Shown: piece by piece, positions 1 to 7,909 of the stretch
Layout of the letters: every line of letters starts with the position of its first letter
How positions within the stretch are numbered: the first letter of the stretch is position 1
Source: Anaeromyxobacter dehalogenans 2CP-C
GTDB lineage: Bacteria > Myxococcota > Myxococcia > Myxococcales > Anaeromyxobacteraceae
Direction: 5' to 3'
Length of the DNA stretch: 64,000 bases
Assembly: GCF_000013385.1 (NCBI RefSeq)
Contig: NC_007760.1
Span: forward strand, 4,748,001-4,812,000
Position numbers and translations under genes: made by a program
The notes under the pieces: generated by a model
The model's input: only the letters and a program-made list of their open reading frames with translations
What the model was told of the DNA's origin: nothing
Databases searched by the model: none

Positions 1-2
1 GG

Positions 3-458
3 GTCTCGCCGGCCGACCTCATCTCCATCGAGCGGCTCATGCGGACGTTCTACGAGTCGGCGTCCGGCGCGCCGTCGGAGAAGCGGTGGGGTCGGTTCAC
101 CGCGCTGTTCGCGCCGGGCGCGCGGATCGAGACCGGGCGCGGCGGGCCGTCCGACCCCGGCCTGCCGGTGGACCGCTACGTGGCGCTGGCGCGGCTGGAG
201 GGGCGCGAGGTGTGGCTCCGCGAGGTCGAGCGGACGCTGCACCTGCTCGGCGACGCGGGGGTGGCGCTGAGCGCGTTCGAGGCGCACGAGCCGGACGCCC
301 CGGCGCCGACGCGCGGGGTGAACGTGCTGCGGCTGCGCAAGGCGCGCGGCGCGTGGGAGGTGGAGGGGGTCACCTCGCGGCCGCTGGAGCGCGCCGTCAC
401 GCTCCGGCGCACGCTCGCGCCGTCGTCCGGCCCGCGGCCGCCGCCGCGCGCCGCGTGA
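3..458 (+). CDS. SnoaL/NTF2-like small protein, 5' truncated by the window edge
   Basis: The frame is open to the left edge. The residues before the first in-frame ATG (position 39) read as continuous protein, so the gene probably starts outside the window. The visible part has an NTF2/SnoaL-like pattern: an N-terminal helix with FYES, then LFAPGARIE, and a C-terminal strand reading AWEVEGVTSRPL. Members of this fold range from small-molecule isomerases to orphan scaffolds, and no catalytic residue can be assigned here. It is convergent with the next gene, and their stops are one base apart. The family call is tentative. Confidence 0.5.
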   Translation, partial: VSPADLISIERLMRTFYESASGAPSEKRWGRFTALFAPGARIETGRGGPSDPGLPVDRYVALARLEGREVWLREVERTLHLLGDAGVALSAFEAHEPDAPAPTRGVNVLRLRKARGAWEVEGVTSRPLERAVTLRRTLAPSSGPRPPPRAA

Positions 459-459
459 C

Positions 460-1101
460 TCACCCGACGCCCCACGGCGCGGAGAGCCCGCCGGTGGCCT
501 CCAGCCAGTCCGCCACCCGGTCGGCCGCGCCGGCCACGTCGCCGTCGGTGACGTCCAGCTCGAGCCAGGGCAGCGACGACTCGCGCACCAGGCGGCGGAA
601 CAGGTCCTGCTCGCGCACGAACGCGTCGAGGTCGTCGTACTGCGAGGGCTTGCCGGAGATCTTCAGCCGCTCGGCGCGCGCGGCCGCGAAGGTCTCCGGC
701 CGGCGCGTGCAGAGCACGTGGCGGAAGCCGAGCACGCGCAGGCGCGGGTCGAGCCAGGAGAAGTCCGGGTCGCGGCGGCCGGCCTGGAGCTGGTACGCGC
801 GGGTGGAGACGTGGAAGCGGTCCACGATCCACGAGTAGTACCGGTTCAGCTCGAACAGGCGCGCCCAGGTGGCGTACGTCTCCATCGCCTGCGCCTCCTC
901 CTCCGGCGCGTAGTTGATGGGCCCGCGGCCCCAGGGCACGTCGGTGAACGCGCACCACTCCGCCGACACGAGCGGCGAGTGGTACCGGTACCTGCGCGGC
1001 CCCACGATGCGCGGGTGCTCGTTCAGCGCGAACGCGAGGTCGGTCTTGTGCGTGAGGCGGGTGCCCTCGAGGATGATCTTCGGCGTGAGCTTCGCGCCCA
1101 T
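460..1101 (-). CDS. P-loop kinase-like protein with a degenerate Walker A
   Basis: The protein has 213 residues. The ATG at 1101 is chosen because AAGGAGG lies just upstream; longer in-frame extensions lack this site. The N-terminus reads KIILEGTRLTHKTDLAFAL, which sits where a nucleotide-kinase P-loop would be but has HKT instead of GKT/GKS. A later IVDRFHVSTRAYQ resembles the DR-type motif of thymidylate and deoxynucleoside kinases. The likely fold is a P-loop NTPase of the thymidylate-kinase kind. Substrate and activity are unknown. It is divergent from the downstream amylase-family gene. Confidence 0.45.
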   Translation of the reverse strand: MGAKLTPKIILEGTRLTHKTDLAFALNEHPRIVGPRRYRYHSPLVSAEWCAFTDVPWGRGPINYAPEEEAQAMETYATWARLFELNRYYSWIVDRFHVSTRAYQLQAGRRDPDFSWLDPRLRVLGFRHVLCTRRPETFAAARAERLKISGKPSQYDDLDAFVREQDLFRRLVRESSLPWLELDVTDGDVAGAADRVADWLEATGGLSAPWGVG

Positions 1102-1294
1102 GCGGCCTCCTTGCGGCGCCGAGGATAGCGCCGTCCTCGCCCGCGCCCGCCCGCCGCGTGGGGCGTCCGCCGCGCTCCCCCGCGCGCGGGGCGCCCCGCC
1201 CCGCCGGCGCGCCTGCGCCCTTTTCGACCGCAGGTGATCGCCGCGCGGCGCGCTACAGTCTCCGCTCCGGCGCCCTGGCGCCCCCGGAGGCCGC

Positions 1295-2932
1295 ATGACC
1301 CCGTCCCGCCGCCCCGCCGCGCTCCTCGCCGTCGCCCTCGCCGTCGCCCTCGCCGCGCTCGCCTGCGCGCATGCGCCCGCCGGCCCCCCGGCCGCCGGCG
1401 GCGCGCGGGCGGCCTCCGCACCGGCGGCGCCCTGGTGGAAGGGCGCGGTCTTCTACGAGGTGTTCGTGCGCAGCTTCGCGGACTCCGACGGCGACGGGAA
1501 GGGCGACCTCCGCGGCCTCACCGCGAAGCTCGACTACCTGAACGACGGCGACCCGGCCACCTCCACCGACCTCGGCGTGGACGCGCTCTGGCTCATGCCG
1601 GTGTTCGCCTCGCCGAGCTACCACGGCTACGACGTCACCGATTACCTGAAGGTCAACCCCGACTACGGCACCGAGGCCGACCTCGACCGGCTCGTCGCCG
1701 AGGCGCACCGGCGCGGCGTCCGCGTGGTCCTCGACCTCGTCCTCAACCACACCTCCGACCAGCACCCCTGGTTCCGCGAGTCGGCGTCGTCGCGCACCTC
1801 GCCGCGCCGCGACTGGTACGTGTGGCGCCAGGACGACCCGGGCTGGACGCAGCCGTGGAACCCGGCGCAGGGCACCTGGTACCGCCGCGGCGGCGAGTGG
1901 TACTACGCCGTCTTCTGGAGCGGGATGCCGGACCTGAACTACCGGAACCCGGCGGTGCGCGAGGAGGCGAAGCGGATCGCGGCGCGCTGGCTGGCGAAGG
2001 GCGTGGACGGGTTCCGCCTGGACGCCATCCGCCACCTCATCGAGACCGGCCCGGGGGCGGGCCAGTCCGGCTCGGCGGAGAACCACGTGTTCCTGCGCGA
2101 GTTCGCGGCGGCGGTTTGGGCCGCGAAGCCGGACGCGGTGCTGGTGGGCGAGGTCTGGTCGGAGACCGACGACATCGCCCGCTACTACGGGGACGGGAAG
2201 GACGAGTTGCAGCTCCTGTTCGACTTCCCGCTCGCGAAGGCGATCGTGGAGGGGGTGGACGCGGGCGACGGCGGCTTCACCGCGCACGTGCTCCGCGAGG
2301 TCGCCGCGGCCTACCCGCCGGGCGCGGTGGACGCCCCGTTCCTCACCAACCACGACCAGTTCCGGGTCGCGACGCAGCTCGCGAACGACGCCGGGAAGCT
2401 CCGGCTCGCGGCGGCCATCCTGCTCACGCTGCCGGGCGCGCCGTTCGTCTACTACGGCGAGGAGCTGGGGATGCAGAACGGCCCCGGCCGCGAGGACGAG
2501 TGGAAGCGGACGCCCATGCCCTGGGACCGCTCGGAGCACGGCGGCTTCACCACCGGTGACCCGTGGATGCCGCTCGCGCCGGGGCACGAGAGCGCCAACG
2601 TGGCCGCGGAGGCGGGCGATCCGGCGTCGCTGCTGTCGAGGTACCGGGCGCTGGTCCGGGCGCGGAGGGCGTCGGCGGCGCTGTCGCGCGGGGATGCGGT
2701 GCCGCTGTCCACGCCGGGGGCGGCGCTCGCGTACGTGCGGCGGGCCGAGGGGGAGACGGTGCTGGTGGTGCACAACATGGGCGCCGCGCCGCTCGAGCTG
2801 GGCGGGCTGGAGGCGCCGGGGGCGGCGGCGGAGGCGGTGTTCGTGGATGCGGGGGCCGTGGCGGTGCGGGAGGCGGGTGGGTGGCGGGTCGTGCTGCCGC
2901 CGCGGGCCTCCGGGGTTTGGAGGGTGAGGTAG
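1295..2932 (+). CDS. GH13 alpha-amylase-family lipoprotein
   Basis: The protein has 545 residues with an N-terminal lipoprotein signal ending ALAC (Cys24), so it is probably anchored in the envelope. The GH13 barrel motifs are clear: region I VLDLVLNH, nucleophile Asp243 in GFRLDAIRHL, acid/base Glu286 in GEVWSE, and Asp354 in NHDQFR. YHGYDVTDYLKVNPDYGTE near the N-terminus is typical of the oligo-1,6-glucosidase/trehalose-synthase branch, so a role on short alpha-glucans is likely. GGAGG precedes the ATG. It is monocistronic and 10 kb from the maltodextrin importer, which it may feed. Exact specificity cannot be read from sequence. Confidence 0.85.
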   Translation: MTPSRRPAALLAVALAVALAALACAHAPAGPPAAGGARAASAPAAPWWKGAVFYEVFVRSFADSDGDGKGDLRGLTAKLDYLNDGDPATSTDLGVDALWLMPVFASPSYHGYDVTDYLKVNPDYGTEADLDRLVAEAHRRGVRVVLDLVLNHTSDQHPWFRESASSRTSPRRDWYVWRQDDPGWTQPWNPAQGTWYRRGGEWYYAVFWSGMPDLNYRNPAVREEAKRIAARWLAKGVDGFRLDAIRHLIETGPGAGQSGSAENHVFLREFAAAVWAAKPDAVLVGEVWSETDDIARYYGDGKDELQLLFDFPLAKAIVEGVDAGDGGFTAHVLREVAAAYPPGAVDAPFLTNHDQFRVATQLANDAGKLRLAAAILLTLPGAPFVYYGEELGMQNGPGREDEWKRTPMPWDRSEHGGFTTGDPWMPLAPGHESANVAAEAGDPASLLSRYRALVRARRASAALSRGDAVPLSTPGAALAYVRRAEGETVLVVHNMGAAPLELGGLEAPGAAAEAVFVDAGAVAVREAGGWRVVLPPRASGVWRVR

Positions 2933-2999
2933 GGGGGCGCGGGCTGTGCTGGCGCGGCGGGCTCGGAAGCGGAGCTGGAGGTCGGGCAGCGGGCTTGCG

Positions 3000-3049
3000 G
3001 GACGGGCCTCGCTGGCCGGAACCGGCGCGGCGCGATCGGCTTGCGAGAG
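3000..3049 (+). repeat. HNH-element left-end repeat, copy 1
   Basis: This 50-base segment ends in GATCGGCTTGCGAGAG and contains CCGGAACCGGCGC. It matches 35497-35546, the inner part of the left inverted repeat of the second HNH gene, apart from a few substitutions and a one-base gap. It shows that the two HNH genes share upstream noncoding sequence as well as coding homology. No matching inverted copy was found downstream of this first gene. Confidence 0.6.
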
Positions 3050-3098
3050 GCCTGCGGGCGAGGCGGGCTGGCGTTCGGTGGCCGCGGCCCGGGCTTCT

Positions 3099-3131
3099 CC
3101 GCTCATGGTGAGCGCCGTCGAACCATGAGCG
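3099..3131. repeat. REP-like palindrome (GTCGAA family)
   Basis: GCTCATGGT (3101-3109) pairs perfectly with ACCATGAGC (3122-3130) across a 12-base loop containing GAGC and GTCGAA. The loop words and the outer CCGCTC/GAGCG arms match the elements at 35.4, 39.0 and 44.0 kb. The inner stem bases differ but still pair. Confidence 0.6.
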
Positions 3132-3162
3132 AGATGCTGGTGGGGCGTCACCGTGCGTGATT

Positions 3163-3176
3163 GCTTGCAGCCCAAC
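3163..3176 (+). repeat. 14-base box shared by both HNH upstream regions
   Basis: GCTTGCAGCCCAAC is identical to 35610-35623. Both copies lie 200-230 bases before the region where the HNH homology begins. It may be part of a conserved leader or promoter region of this HNH gene family; function unknown. Confidence 0.5.
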
Positions 3177-3386
3177 TGAGACGATCGTCGCGCTTGACTC
3201 GACTTTACTGTCGGAGAACGCGCGCGGCGCTGCTGCGCTGGGATGGGCGCCCTGGCGTCGCAGCGGCGGGCATGGCGTGCGCACCGACCGTGCGAGCCTG
3301 TCGGCGGAGGCGCCCTCGCGTTCTCGCGCCTGGCGCCGAATGCGTGCGTCCTGCGACGACCCGGAAACGCGTGAGACAGTGTCGGC

Positions 3387-4391
3387 ATGGACACTGCGCG
3401 TGAACTCTCGGATCGGCTGGCCACCCTGCTCCGGCGTGAGCGCTCGGCGCTCGCGGAGTTCCTGGTCGCGCTCGCGGGCTTCGATGCGCGGCGCGCGTGG
3501 GCGGAGCTGGGGTACGCCTCGCTCTTCCACTACCTGCACCGGGAGCTCGGGCTGTCGAAGGGCTCGGCGCAGTACCGGAAGGTCGCGGCGGAGCTGATCC
3601 AGGCGGTCCCGGCGGTCGTCGAGCCGCTGCGGGACGGGCGGCTGTGCTTCACGACGATCATCGAGGTGGCGCGGGTCGTCACGGCGGAGAACTGGGCGGC
3701 GGTGCTGCCTCGGTTCTACGGGCTGTCGCGACACGAGGCGGCGGAGGTCGTCGCGGCGCTCGCGCCGCACCCGGCACCGCCGGTGCGGACGGTGCTCACG
3801 GCGGTGCCTCGGGCGCCGGCTGGTTCAACTGTTGAACTGAATGTCCCTGCCGTGATGTCTGGTTCAACTGTTGAACCGGTCGCTCCGGCACCGGGGTCGT
3901 CCCGCTCGGCGGCGCTCACGCCGCTCACGGCGGACCTTCAGCGGCTCCACGTCACGGTAAGTGAACGTTTCAGGCGCAAGCTGGAGCGGCTCCGCGATCT
4001 TCGCCCGGACCTCTCCGACGACGCGCTGCTCGAGGCGGCGGTGGACCTCCTCCTCGCCAAGGCGGAGAAGCGGAAGGGCGCGCTCACGGAGCGGCCTCGG
4101 GCGTCGGTCCGGCCTTCCCGCGATCCGCGTCACATCCCGGCCCATGTTCGCCGCGAGGTCTGGGAGCGGGACCGGGGGTGCTGCCAGTGGCGGCTCGCGA
4201 ACGGCGAGATCTGCGGCTCCACGCACGCGCTTCAGCTCGACCACGTCGTGCCGCGGGCGCGGGGCGGGGAGCCCACCGCGGGCAACCTACGCGTGCTCTG
4301 CGCGGCGCACAACCTCGAGGCGGCGCGGCGGGTGTTCGGCGACGCGCTGATCGACGCGTACGCGCCGGGACGGCGCGTCGGCTCAAGCTGA
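3387..4391 (+). CDS. HNH endonuclease, intact copy
   Basis: The protein has 334 residues. An N-terminal helical region (about 1-125) is followed by a Pro/Ala-rich linker (about 130-185), a second helical region containing LHVTVSERFRRKLERL, and a C-terminal HNH domain. That domain begins HIPAHVRREVWERDRG and carries paired cysteines (GCCQW, EICGS), LDHVVPRARGG and LCAAHN. HNH domains cut DNA with a His-metal centre; the target is unknown. It is homologous to the broken copy at 35.8-36.8 kb, and its upstream region shares repeats with that copy. Two near-identical palindromes sit in the linker coding sequence. The ATG at 3387 has only a weak upstream site. Confidence 0.8.
   Translation: MDTARELSDRLATLLRRERSALAEFLVALAGFDARRAWAELGYASLFHYLHRELGLSKGSAQYRKVAAELIQAVPAVVEPLRDGRLCFTTIIEVARVVTAENWAAVLPRFYGLSRHEAAEVVAALAPHPAPPVRTVLTAVPRAPAGSTVELNVPAVMSGSTVEPVAPAPGSSRSAALTPLTADLQRLHVTVSERFRRKLERLRDLRPDLSDDALLEAAVDLLLAKAEKRKGALTERPRASVRPSRDPRHIPAHVRREVWERDRGCCQWRLANGEICGSTHALQLDHVVPRARGGEPTAGNLRVLCAAHNLEAARRVFGDALIDAYAPGRRVGSS
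3822..3838. repeat. Palindrome in the HNH linker, copy a
   Basis: GGTTCAACTGTTGAACT is a near-perfect inverted repeat with one central base and one mismatch in the last position. It encodes GSTVEL in frame and recurs 39 bases downstream. Confidence 0.7.
3861..3877. repeat. Palindrome in the HNH linker, copy b
   Basis: GGTTCAACTGTTGAACC is a perfect 8-base inverted repeat around a single T. It encodes GSTVEP in frame, exactly 13 codons after copy a. The broken HNH copy has a different palindrome in the corresponding linker (36246-36265). Confidence 0.75.
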
Positions 4392-4431
4392 GGCCGCGCC
4401 TCGGTGGACACCACGGGCCTCGCGTGCTGTC

Positions 4432-4680
4432 ATGCCGGCCGCCATGGGTGGCATGGGTCGCACCGAGCTGTTCCTCGTCGTCCTGCTCGCGCTCGCCGTC
4501 GTCGGCGTGGCGTGGTTCCTGCGCACGGGCGCCTGGAAGCGCGGGCGGATCGGGATCGTCGCGGCGGGGCTGCTGGTGGGGCTGCTGCTGCTCACCCGCC
4601 GCGTGGGCTGGGGCGAGCTGGCGGTGGTGCTCGTGCTCGCAGGAATCCCGTTCTTCCTGCTGGCGCCGCGGCGACGCTGA
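4432..4680 (+). CDS. Small integral membrane protein
   Basis: The protein has about 82 residues and two or three hydrophobic segments: LFLVVLLALAVVGVAWFL, IGIVAAGLLVGLLLL and ELAVVLVLAGIPFFLLA. A short Arg-rich tail (PRRR) follows, so the C-terminus is probably cytoplasmic. Starts at 4432, 4444 or 4453 are all possible. It follows the HNH gene by 40 bases. No family was recognised; the hydrophobic profile and typical codon use are the main support. Confidence 0.5.
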   Translation: MPAAMGGMGRTELFLVVLLALAVVGVAWFLRTGAWKRGRIGIVAAGLLVGLLLLTRRVGWGELAVVLVLAGIPFFLLAPRRR

Positions 4681-4696
4681 CGCCTCGGCCGGCGGC

Positions 4697-5728
4697 CTAC
4701 CGGCCGGTGCAGGTACCGGAGGGTGACGCGAGCATCATCGGCTTGCCGGAGATCCGGTCCAGGAACATCTGGTAGCCGCTGGAGCAGCCGCGCGAGTACC
4801 CGAGGTACGCGCCGGGGTACTGAGGCGAGCAGGTCGCGTCGGCCTGCACGCCGTACTGCAGCACGAAGGTTTCGCCCTTCGCGAGCGGGACCGCGGTCTC
4901 GGCCAGCACCTCGAACGCCTCGGGATCCTCGCACGGGGCCCAGTGGTACCGCACGCCCGTTCGCTGACCGTCGATCAGGACCCCGGGCTCGAGGAACCGG
5001 TATCGGTCGGAGATCGGCGGCCCGGCGACGCGCTCGTCGAACGCCACGATCTCCGCACGGCCATCTGCACCGAGTCCGGCGAGATAGGCGTCGAGCCAGT
5101 CCGTTCCCGAGCCGCCGCCTTCCTGAAGCGTGCGCACCAGGATCGAGATCCCCTGGTAGACGCCGCGCATCCTCTCAGGCCCCGATCCGAGCGACCAGTG
5201 CACGGTCCTCGCACCCGAGGCGTCCGTCTCGAGGGTCGCCACGGCGTTCATCCACAGCTCGATGGTATCCCTTCCAGGATCCGAGACGTCCACGGGCTCG
5301 AGCTCCAGGCCCAGGGTGATGACCCGGTGGGTCCGAAGCACGCTGCCCGTGACGCGCTCCAGTCCGGCGCCCGGGTCCACGGTGCCCACGCGCGCCACCT
5401 GCTCGTGGCCGTCGAGGGGCCGGACCACGGCGCGGACGTTCGTCCCCTCGCTCGTGTCGGAGTAGCGGTCCAGCAAGGGGATCCAGGCATGCCCGGTGAT
5501 GAAGAAGCTGCTCGCGCCGAACGGCTGGTAGCTGACGTCGGTCACCACGTACGGCAGGGACACCGTCTGCGTGTCCACGATCTCCCACTCGGCGCAGCCG
5601 CAGGACCCGCCGCTTCGCTCGGCGCGAAGGCAGCCGGTGGGGGCCTCGCAGTCGGCCTGACCGCAGCCTGAAAGCACGGCCGGGACGACGGCGAGCAGCG
5701 CGACGGCGAGGATCGGGAGCGTGCGCAT
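4697..5728 (-). CDS. Lipoprotein of unknown function
   Basis: The 343-residue protein begins with a lipoprotein signal ending VLSGC (Cys22), so it should be lipid-anchored. Many cysteines near the mature N-terminus (CEAPTGC, GSCGCAEW) suggest disulfides. No family was recognised. The rest is beta-rich, with repeated aromatic/hydroxyl strands and a C-terminal SPSGTC. The ATG at 5728 follows a GAAAGGTG site; upstream reading is in the intergenic region. It lies beyond the terminator at 5812-5835, so it is probably its own unit and not part of the starch operon. Its codon use looks less GC-rich than its neighbours. Confidence 0.65.
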   Translation of the reverse strand: MRTLPILAVALLAVVPAVLSGCGQADCEAPTGCLRAERSGGSCGCAEWEIVDTQTVSLPYVVTDVSYQPFGASSFFITGHAWIPLLDRYSDTSEGTNVRAVVRPLDGHEQVARVGTVDPGAGLERVTGSVLRTHRVITLGLELEPVDVSDPGRDTIELWMNAVATLETDASGARTVHWSLGSGPERMRGVYQGISILVRTLQEGGGSGTDWLDAYLAGLGADGRAEIVAFDERVAGPPISDRYRFLEPGVLIDGQRTGVRYHWAPCEDPEAFEVLAETAVPLAKGETFVLQYGVQADATCSPQYPGAYLGYSRGCSSGYQMFLDRISGKPMMLASPSGTCTGR

Positions 5729-5811
5729 CGTGGCACCTTTCGAGGCGGGGCGTGCCCGCACCGATGGAGAAGATACCGCGCCAGCACGATCCGTGAGAAC
5801 ACCCAAAGAGA

Positions 5812-5835
5812 AACGGCCGGGTCCCCCCGGCCGTT
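5812..5835 (-). terminator. Intrinsic terminator of the starch/maltodextrin operon
   Basis: A perfect 10-base stem, AACGGCCGGG with CCCGGCCGTT, closes a four-base loop. On the minus strand it is followed by TCTCTTTGGG. It lies 24 bases after the stop of the PUD-domain gene. Confidence 0.75.
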
Positions 5836-5859
5836 CCCCTGCGTCGTTCCGTCGCGCGG

Positions 5860-6342
5860 CTACTTCTTCATCGCCTTCTCGGCGTCCGCCTTCGACGTGT
5901 AGACCTTGCAGTCGCCGGAGACGACCCAGGCCTCCTTGGAGTCCTTGATCATCCAGAACATGTCCTTGTTGCACTGATCCTTCTTGTCGCCCTTGTGGAT
6001 GATGTAGTTCACCCGGCCGTTCTCGTACTCGCTCGCCGGGATCGTCCAGAAAACGCCGAAGTCGTCCTTGCCGCTCGGCTGCATGGGCTTGAACCAGGTC
6101 ACGCCCTTCAGCGGACGGTCCGACATCTGCTTCGCCGCCCACTCGTCGGACGCCTCCGACTTCGCCTGGAAGCTCTCCCAGGTGTGGAGCGCCCAGCCGT
6201 CGTAGCTGCCGTCGGCGCGGTGGTAGTGGAGCGTGACGTTGTCACCCGCGGCCGCCGCCTTCTCCTCGGCCGCCGCCGGCCCCGCGAACCCCATCACGGC
6301 GGCGATCAGGCCGGCCGCGAGCATTTCGACGATACGCTTCAT
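5860..6342 (-). CDS. Secreted stand-alone pullulanase-associated (PUD/CBM41-type) protein
   Basis: The 160-residue protein starts at the ATG at 6342, which follows GGAGGG. A signal peptide ends near GPAAAEE. The mature part begins VTLHYHRADGSYDGWALHTW, the signature of the PUD domain usually found at the N-terminus of pullulanases, where it binds alpha-glucan. Aromatic residues WALHTW, VTWFKP and FGVFWTIP are candidate glucan contacts; two cysteines (QCNK, GDCK) may form a disulfide. No catalytic domain is present. As the last gene of the maltodextrin operon it probably captures starch fragments outside the inner membrane; function is inferred from family and context. Confidence 0.75.
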   Translation of the reverse strand: MKRIVEMLAAGLIAAVMGFAGPAAAEEKAAAAGDNVTLHYHRADGSYDGWALHTWESFQAKSEASDEWAAKQMSDRPLKGVTWFKPMQPSGKDDFGVFWTIPASEYENGRVNYIIHKGDKKDQCNKDMFWMIKDSKEAWVVSGDCKVYTSKADAEKAMKK

Positions 6343-6385
6343 GACGGTTCCCTCCTGCACTGTCTGTAATCGGCGAGGCCGCCGA

Positions 6386-6410
6386 GGCCGGGGGAAGCTG
6401 CCCCCCGGCC
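6386..6410 (-). other. Intercistronic hairpin between the porin and PUD genes
   Basis: GGCCGGGGG pairs with CCCCCGGCC over a seven-base loop. No T-run follows on the minus strand. It may adjust expression or mRNA ends between the two genes. Confidence 0.45.
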
Positions 6411-6430
6411 CCGCCGGTGATGCGCCTCGG

Positions 6431-7822
6431 CTAGAACCAGGTCTCCACCTGGGCGCCGAAGGTGAGGCCGTGCCGCTGGTCGCCGTAGACCGACGCCGGC
6501 CCGTTGCCGTTCGGGCCTGCGAACCAGACCACGCTGTTGTAGTTCTGCAGGTAGTTCGCCTCCGCCTTGTTCCAGGCGGCGTACGTCGCGAACAGCCGCA
6601 GCTCGGGGCGGGTGAAGAAGCTGCCGCCCGGGCTGGGCAGCGGCGCGATGGTCGGGGCGATGGTGAACTTCCAGAGATCGCCGCGGTCCTTGTTGGGCAG
6701 GCTGCCCTGGTTCTTCGGCTTGAAGCTCTGGTAGCCGACCTCGGCCTGGAGCTTGAAGTAGTCCATCACGTTCCACACCGGCCGGACGCCGGCGGAGAGC
6801 GAGCGGAAGCTGTTGTACATGTCCTCGCCGCCGTACTGCATGCTCGAGTCCTCGTACACGACGGCGAGCATGCCCGAGAACCGATCGTTCGGCTGGGCGA
6901 CGAGCTGCTCCACGATGCGCCAGTGCTTCGCGTCCTTGGTGTTCTGCGGCTCGGGCATGCGCGACAGCGGCGCGATCGTGCCCTGGCCCCACTGGAACGC
7001 GAGCTTGTTGAAGCCGCCCAGCAGGCCGGACTGCACGTGCTGCACGGTCACCATGGGGCTGACGTGCTGCGAGTCGGCCTGGCTGCCGATGGCGGTGTTC
7101 TGCCCGCTCATGATGTTGAGGTCGAGGCCGACCTCGAGGCTGCCGCCGCCGAAGAACGGGATGCCGTACACGCGGATGTCGGGGCGCCACACCGAGAGCT
7201 TGTCGTTGCCGGTGTAGCCGGTGCCCCAGCCGCCCTTGCTCTGGAACACGGAGACCGCGAGCTTGGCGAAGCCGGCGAGGTCGATGTCCTCGACGCCGGC
7301 GCCGGGGCCGGAGGGATCCCAGTAGTAGAAGTCGAGGATGTGGAGGTCGTTGCGGTGGAAGTACCGGCTGCCAGCCCACACGCTCGCGCCGCCCAGGAAC
7401 GGGATGCCGGTCGCCTGGACGTAGTTCTGGCGGAGCAGGAAGTCGGTGCCGGGGACGCGGCGCGCCGCCGGGAACCAGTTGCCGTCGTTGTCCGGGATCC
7501 ACTTGTCGACGCCGTTCAGGTACTCGGCGTCGCGCATGCCGCCGGTCTTGTAGGCGAGCATGCCGACGTAGCTGAACTGCACCCCGCTGCGGTCCTTGTA
7601 CAGCACCTGCGAGAACTCGAGCTCGCCGTAGGTCTCGCACTCGTTGCCGAGGCGGAACTTGTAGTTGAGCGGCGCGGTGCCGAAGCACACCTGGTTGCCG
7701 CTCTTTTCGTTGCCGCCGATGCCGCTGCGCAGGTACCCGTGAAGCTCGAGGGCCTGCGCCGGGATCGCCGTGAAGGCGATCGCCGCCGCGAGGATGCCGA
7801 CCAACGTCTTTCTGGCGTTCAT
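6431..7822 (-). CDS. lamB: LamB-type maltoporin
   Basis: The 463-residue protein has a signal peptide ending PAQA. The mature N-terminus LELHGYLRSGIGGNEKSG matches LamB, where this region forms the first barrel strand, and the C-terminus ends in VETWF with the terminal Phe expected of an outer-membrane barrel. FGTAPLNYKFRLGNECETYGE is also LamB-like. The protein should allow diffusion of maltodextrins across the outer membrane. It is placed after malG and one binding-type gene, so it is probably cotranscribed with the importer. The ATG at 7822 follows AGGGAG. Confidence 0.88.
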   Translation of the reverse strand: MNARKTLVGILAAAIAFTAIPAQALELHGYLRSGIGGNEKSGNQVCFGTAPLNYKFRLGNECETYGELEFSQVLYKDRSGVQFSYVGMLAYKTGGMRDAEYLNGVDKWIPDNDGNWFPAARRVPGTDFLLRQNYVQATGIPFLGGASVWAGSRYFHRNDLHILDFYYWDPSGPGAGVEDIDLAGFAKLAVSVFQSKGGWGTGYTGNDKLSVWRPDIRVYGIPFFGGGSLEVGLDLNIMSGQNTAIGSQADSQHVSPMVTVQHVQSGLLGGFNKLAFQWGQGTIAPLSRMPEPQNTKDAKHWRIVEQLVAQPNDRFSGMLAVVYEDSSMQYGGEDMYNSFRSLSAGVRPVWNVMDYFKLQAEVGYQSFKPKNQGSLPNKDRGDLWKFTIAPTIAPLPSPGGSFFTRPELRLFATYAAWNKAEANYLQNYNSVVWFAGPNGNGPASVYGDQRHGLTFGAQVETWF

Positions 7823-7909
7823 GTGATCTCCCTGTGATGCTCCCGTGCTGCTCCAGCGGGCCGTGCCGGCCCCGCCCTCCTCCCACACTCGTTCGCCGCC
7901 CCTCCCCCG

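Larger units (their letters stand above)
2933..3386. other. Noncoding flank upstream of the first HNH gene
   Basis: This 454-base stretch has no convincing gene. It holds a copy of the left-end repeat of the HNH element (3000-3049), one REP-like palindrome (3099-3131) and a 14-base box (3163-3176) identical to one upstream of the second HNH gene. From about 3140 to 3220 the base composition is clearly less GC-rich than the surroundings. No strong promoter was recognised. Confidence 0.6.

Noticed and set aside
3193-3215. TTGACT as -35 of the first HNH gene
   Set aside because: No -10-like word at 16-18 bases; the similarity may reflect only the less GC-rich composition there.
6386-6410. Terminator between lamB and the PUD gene
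   Set aside because: A stable stem but no T-run on the minus strand; listed only as a hairpin.
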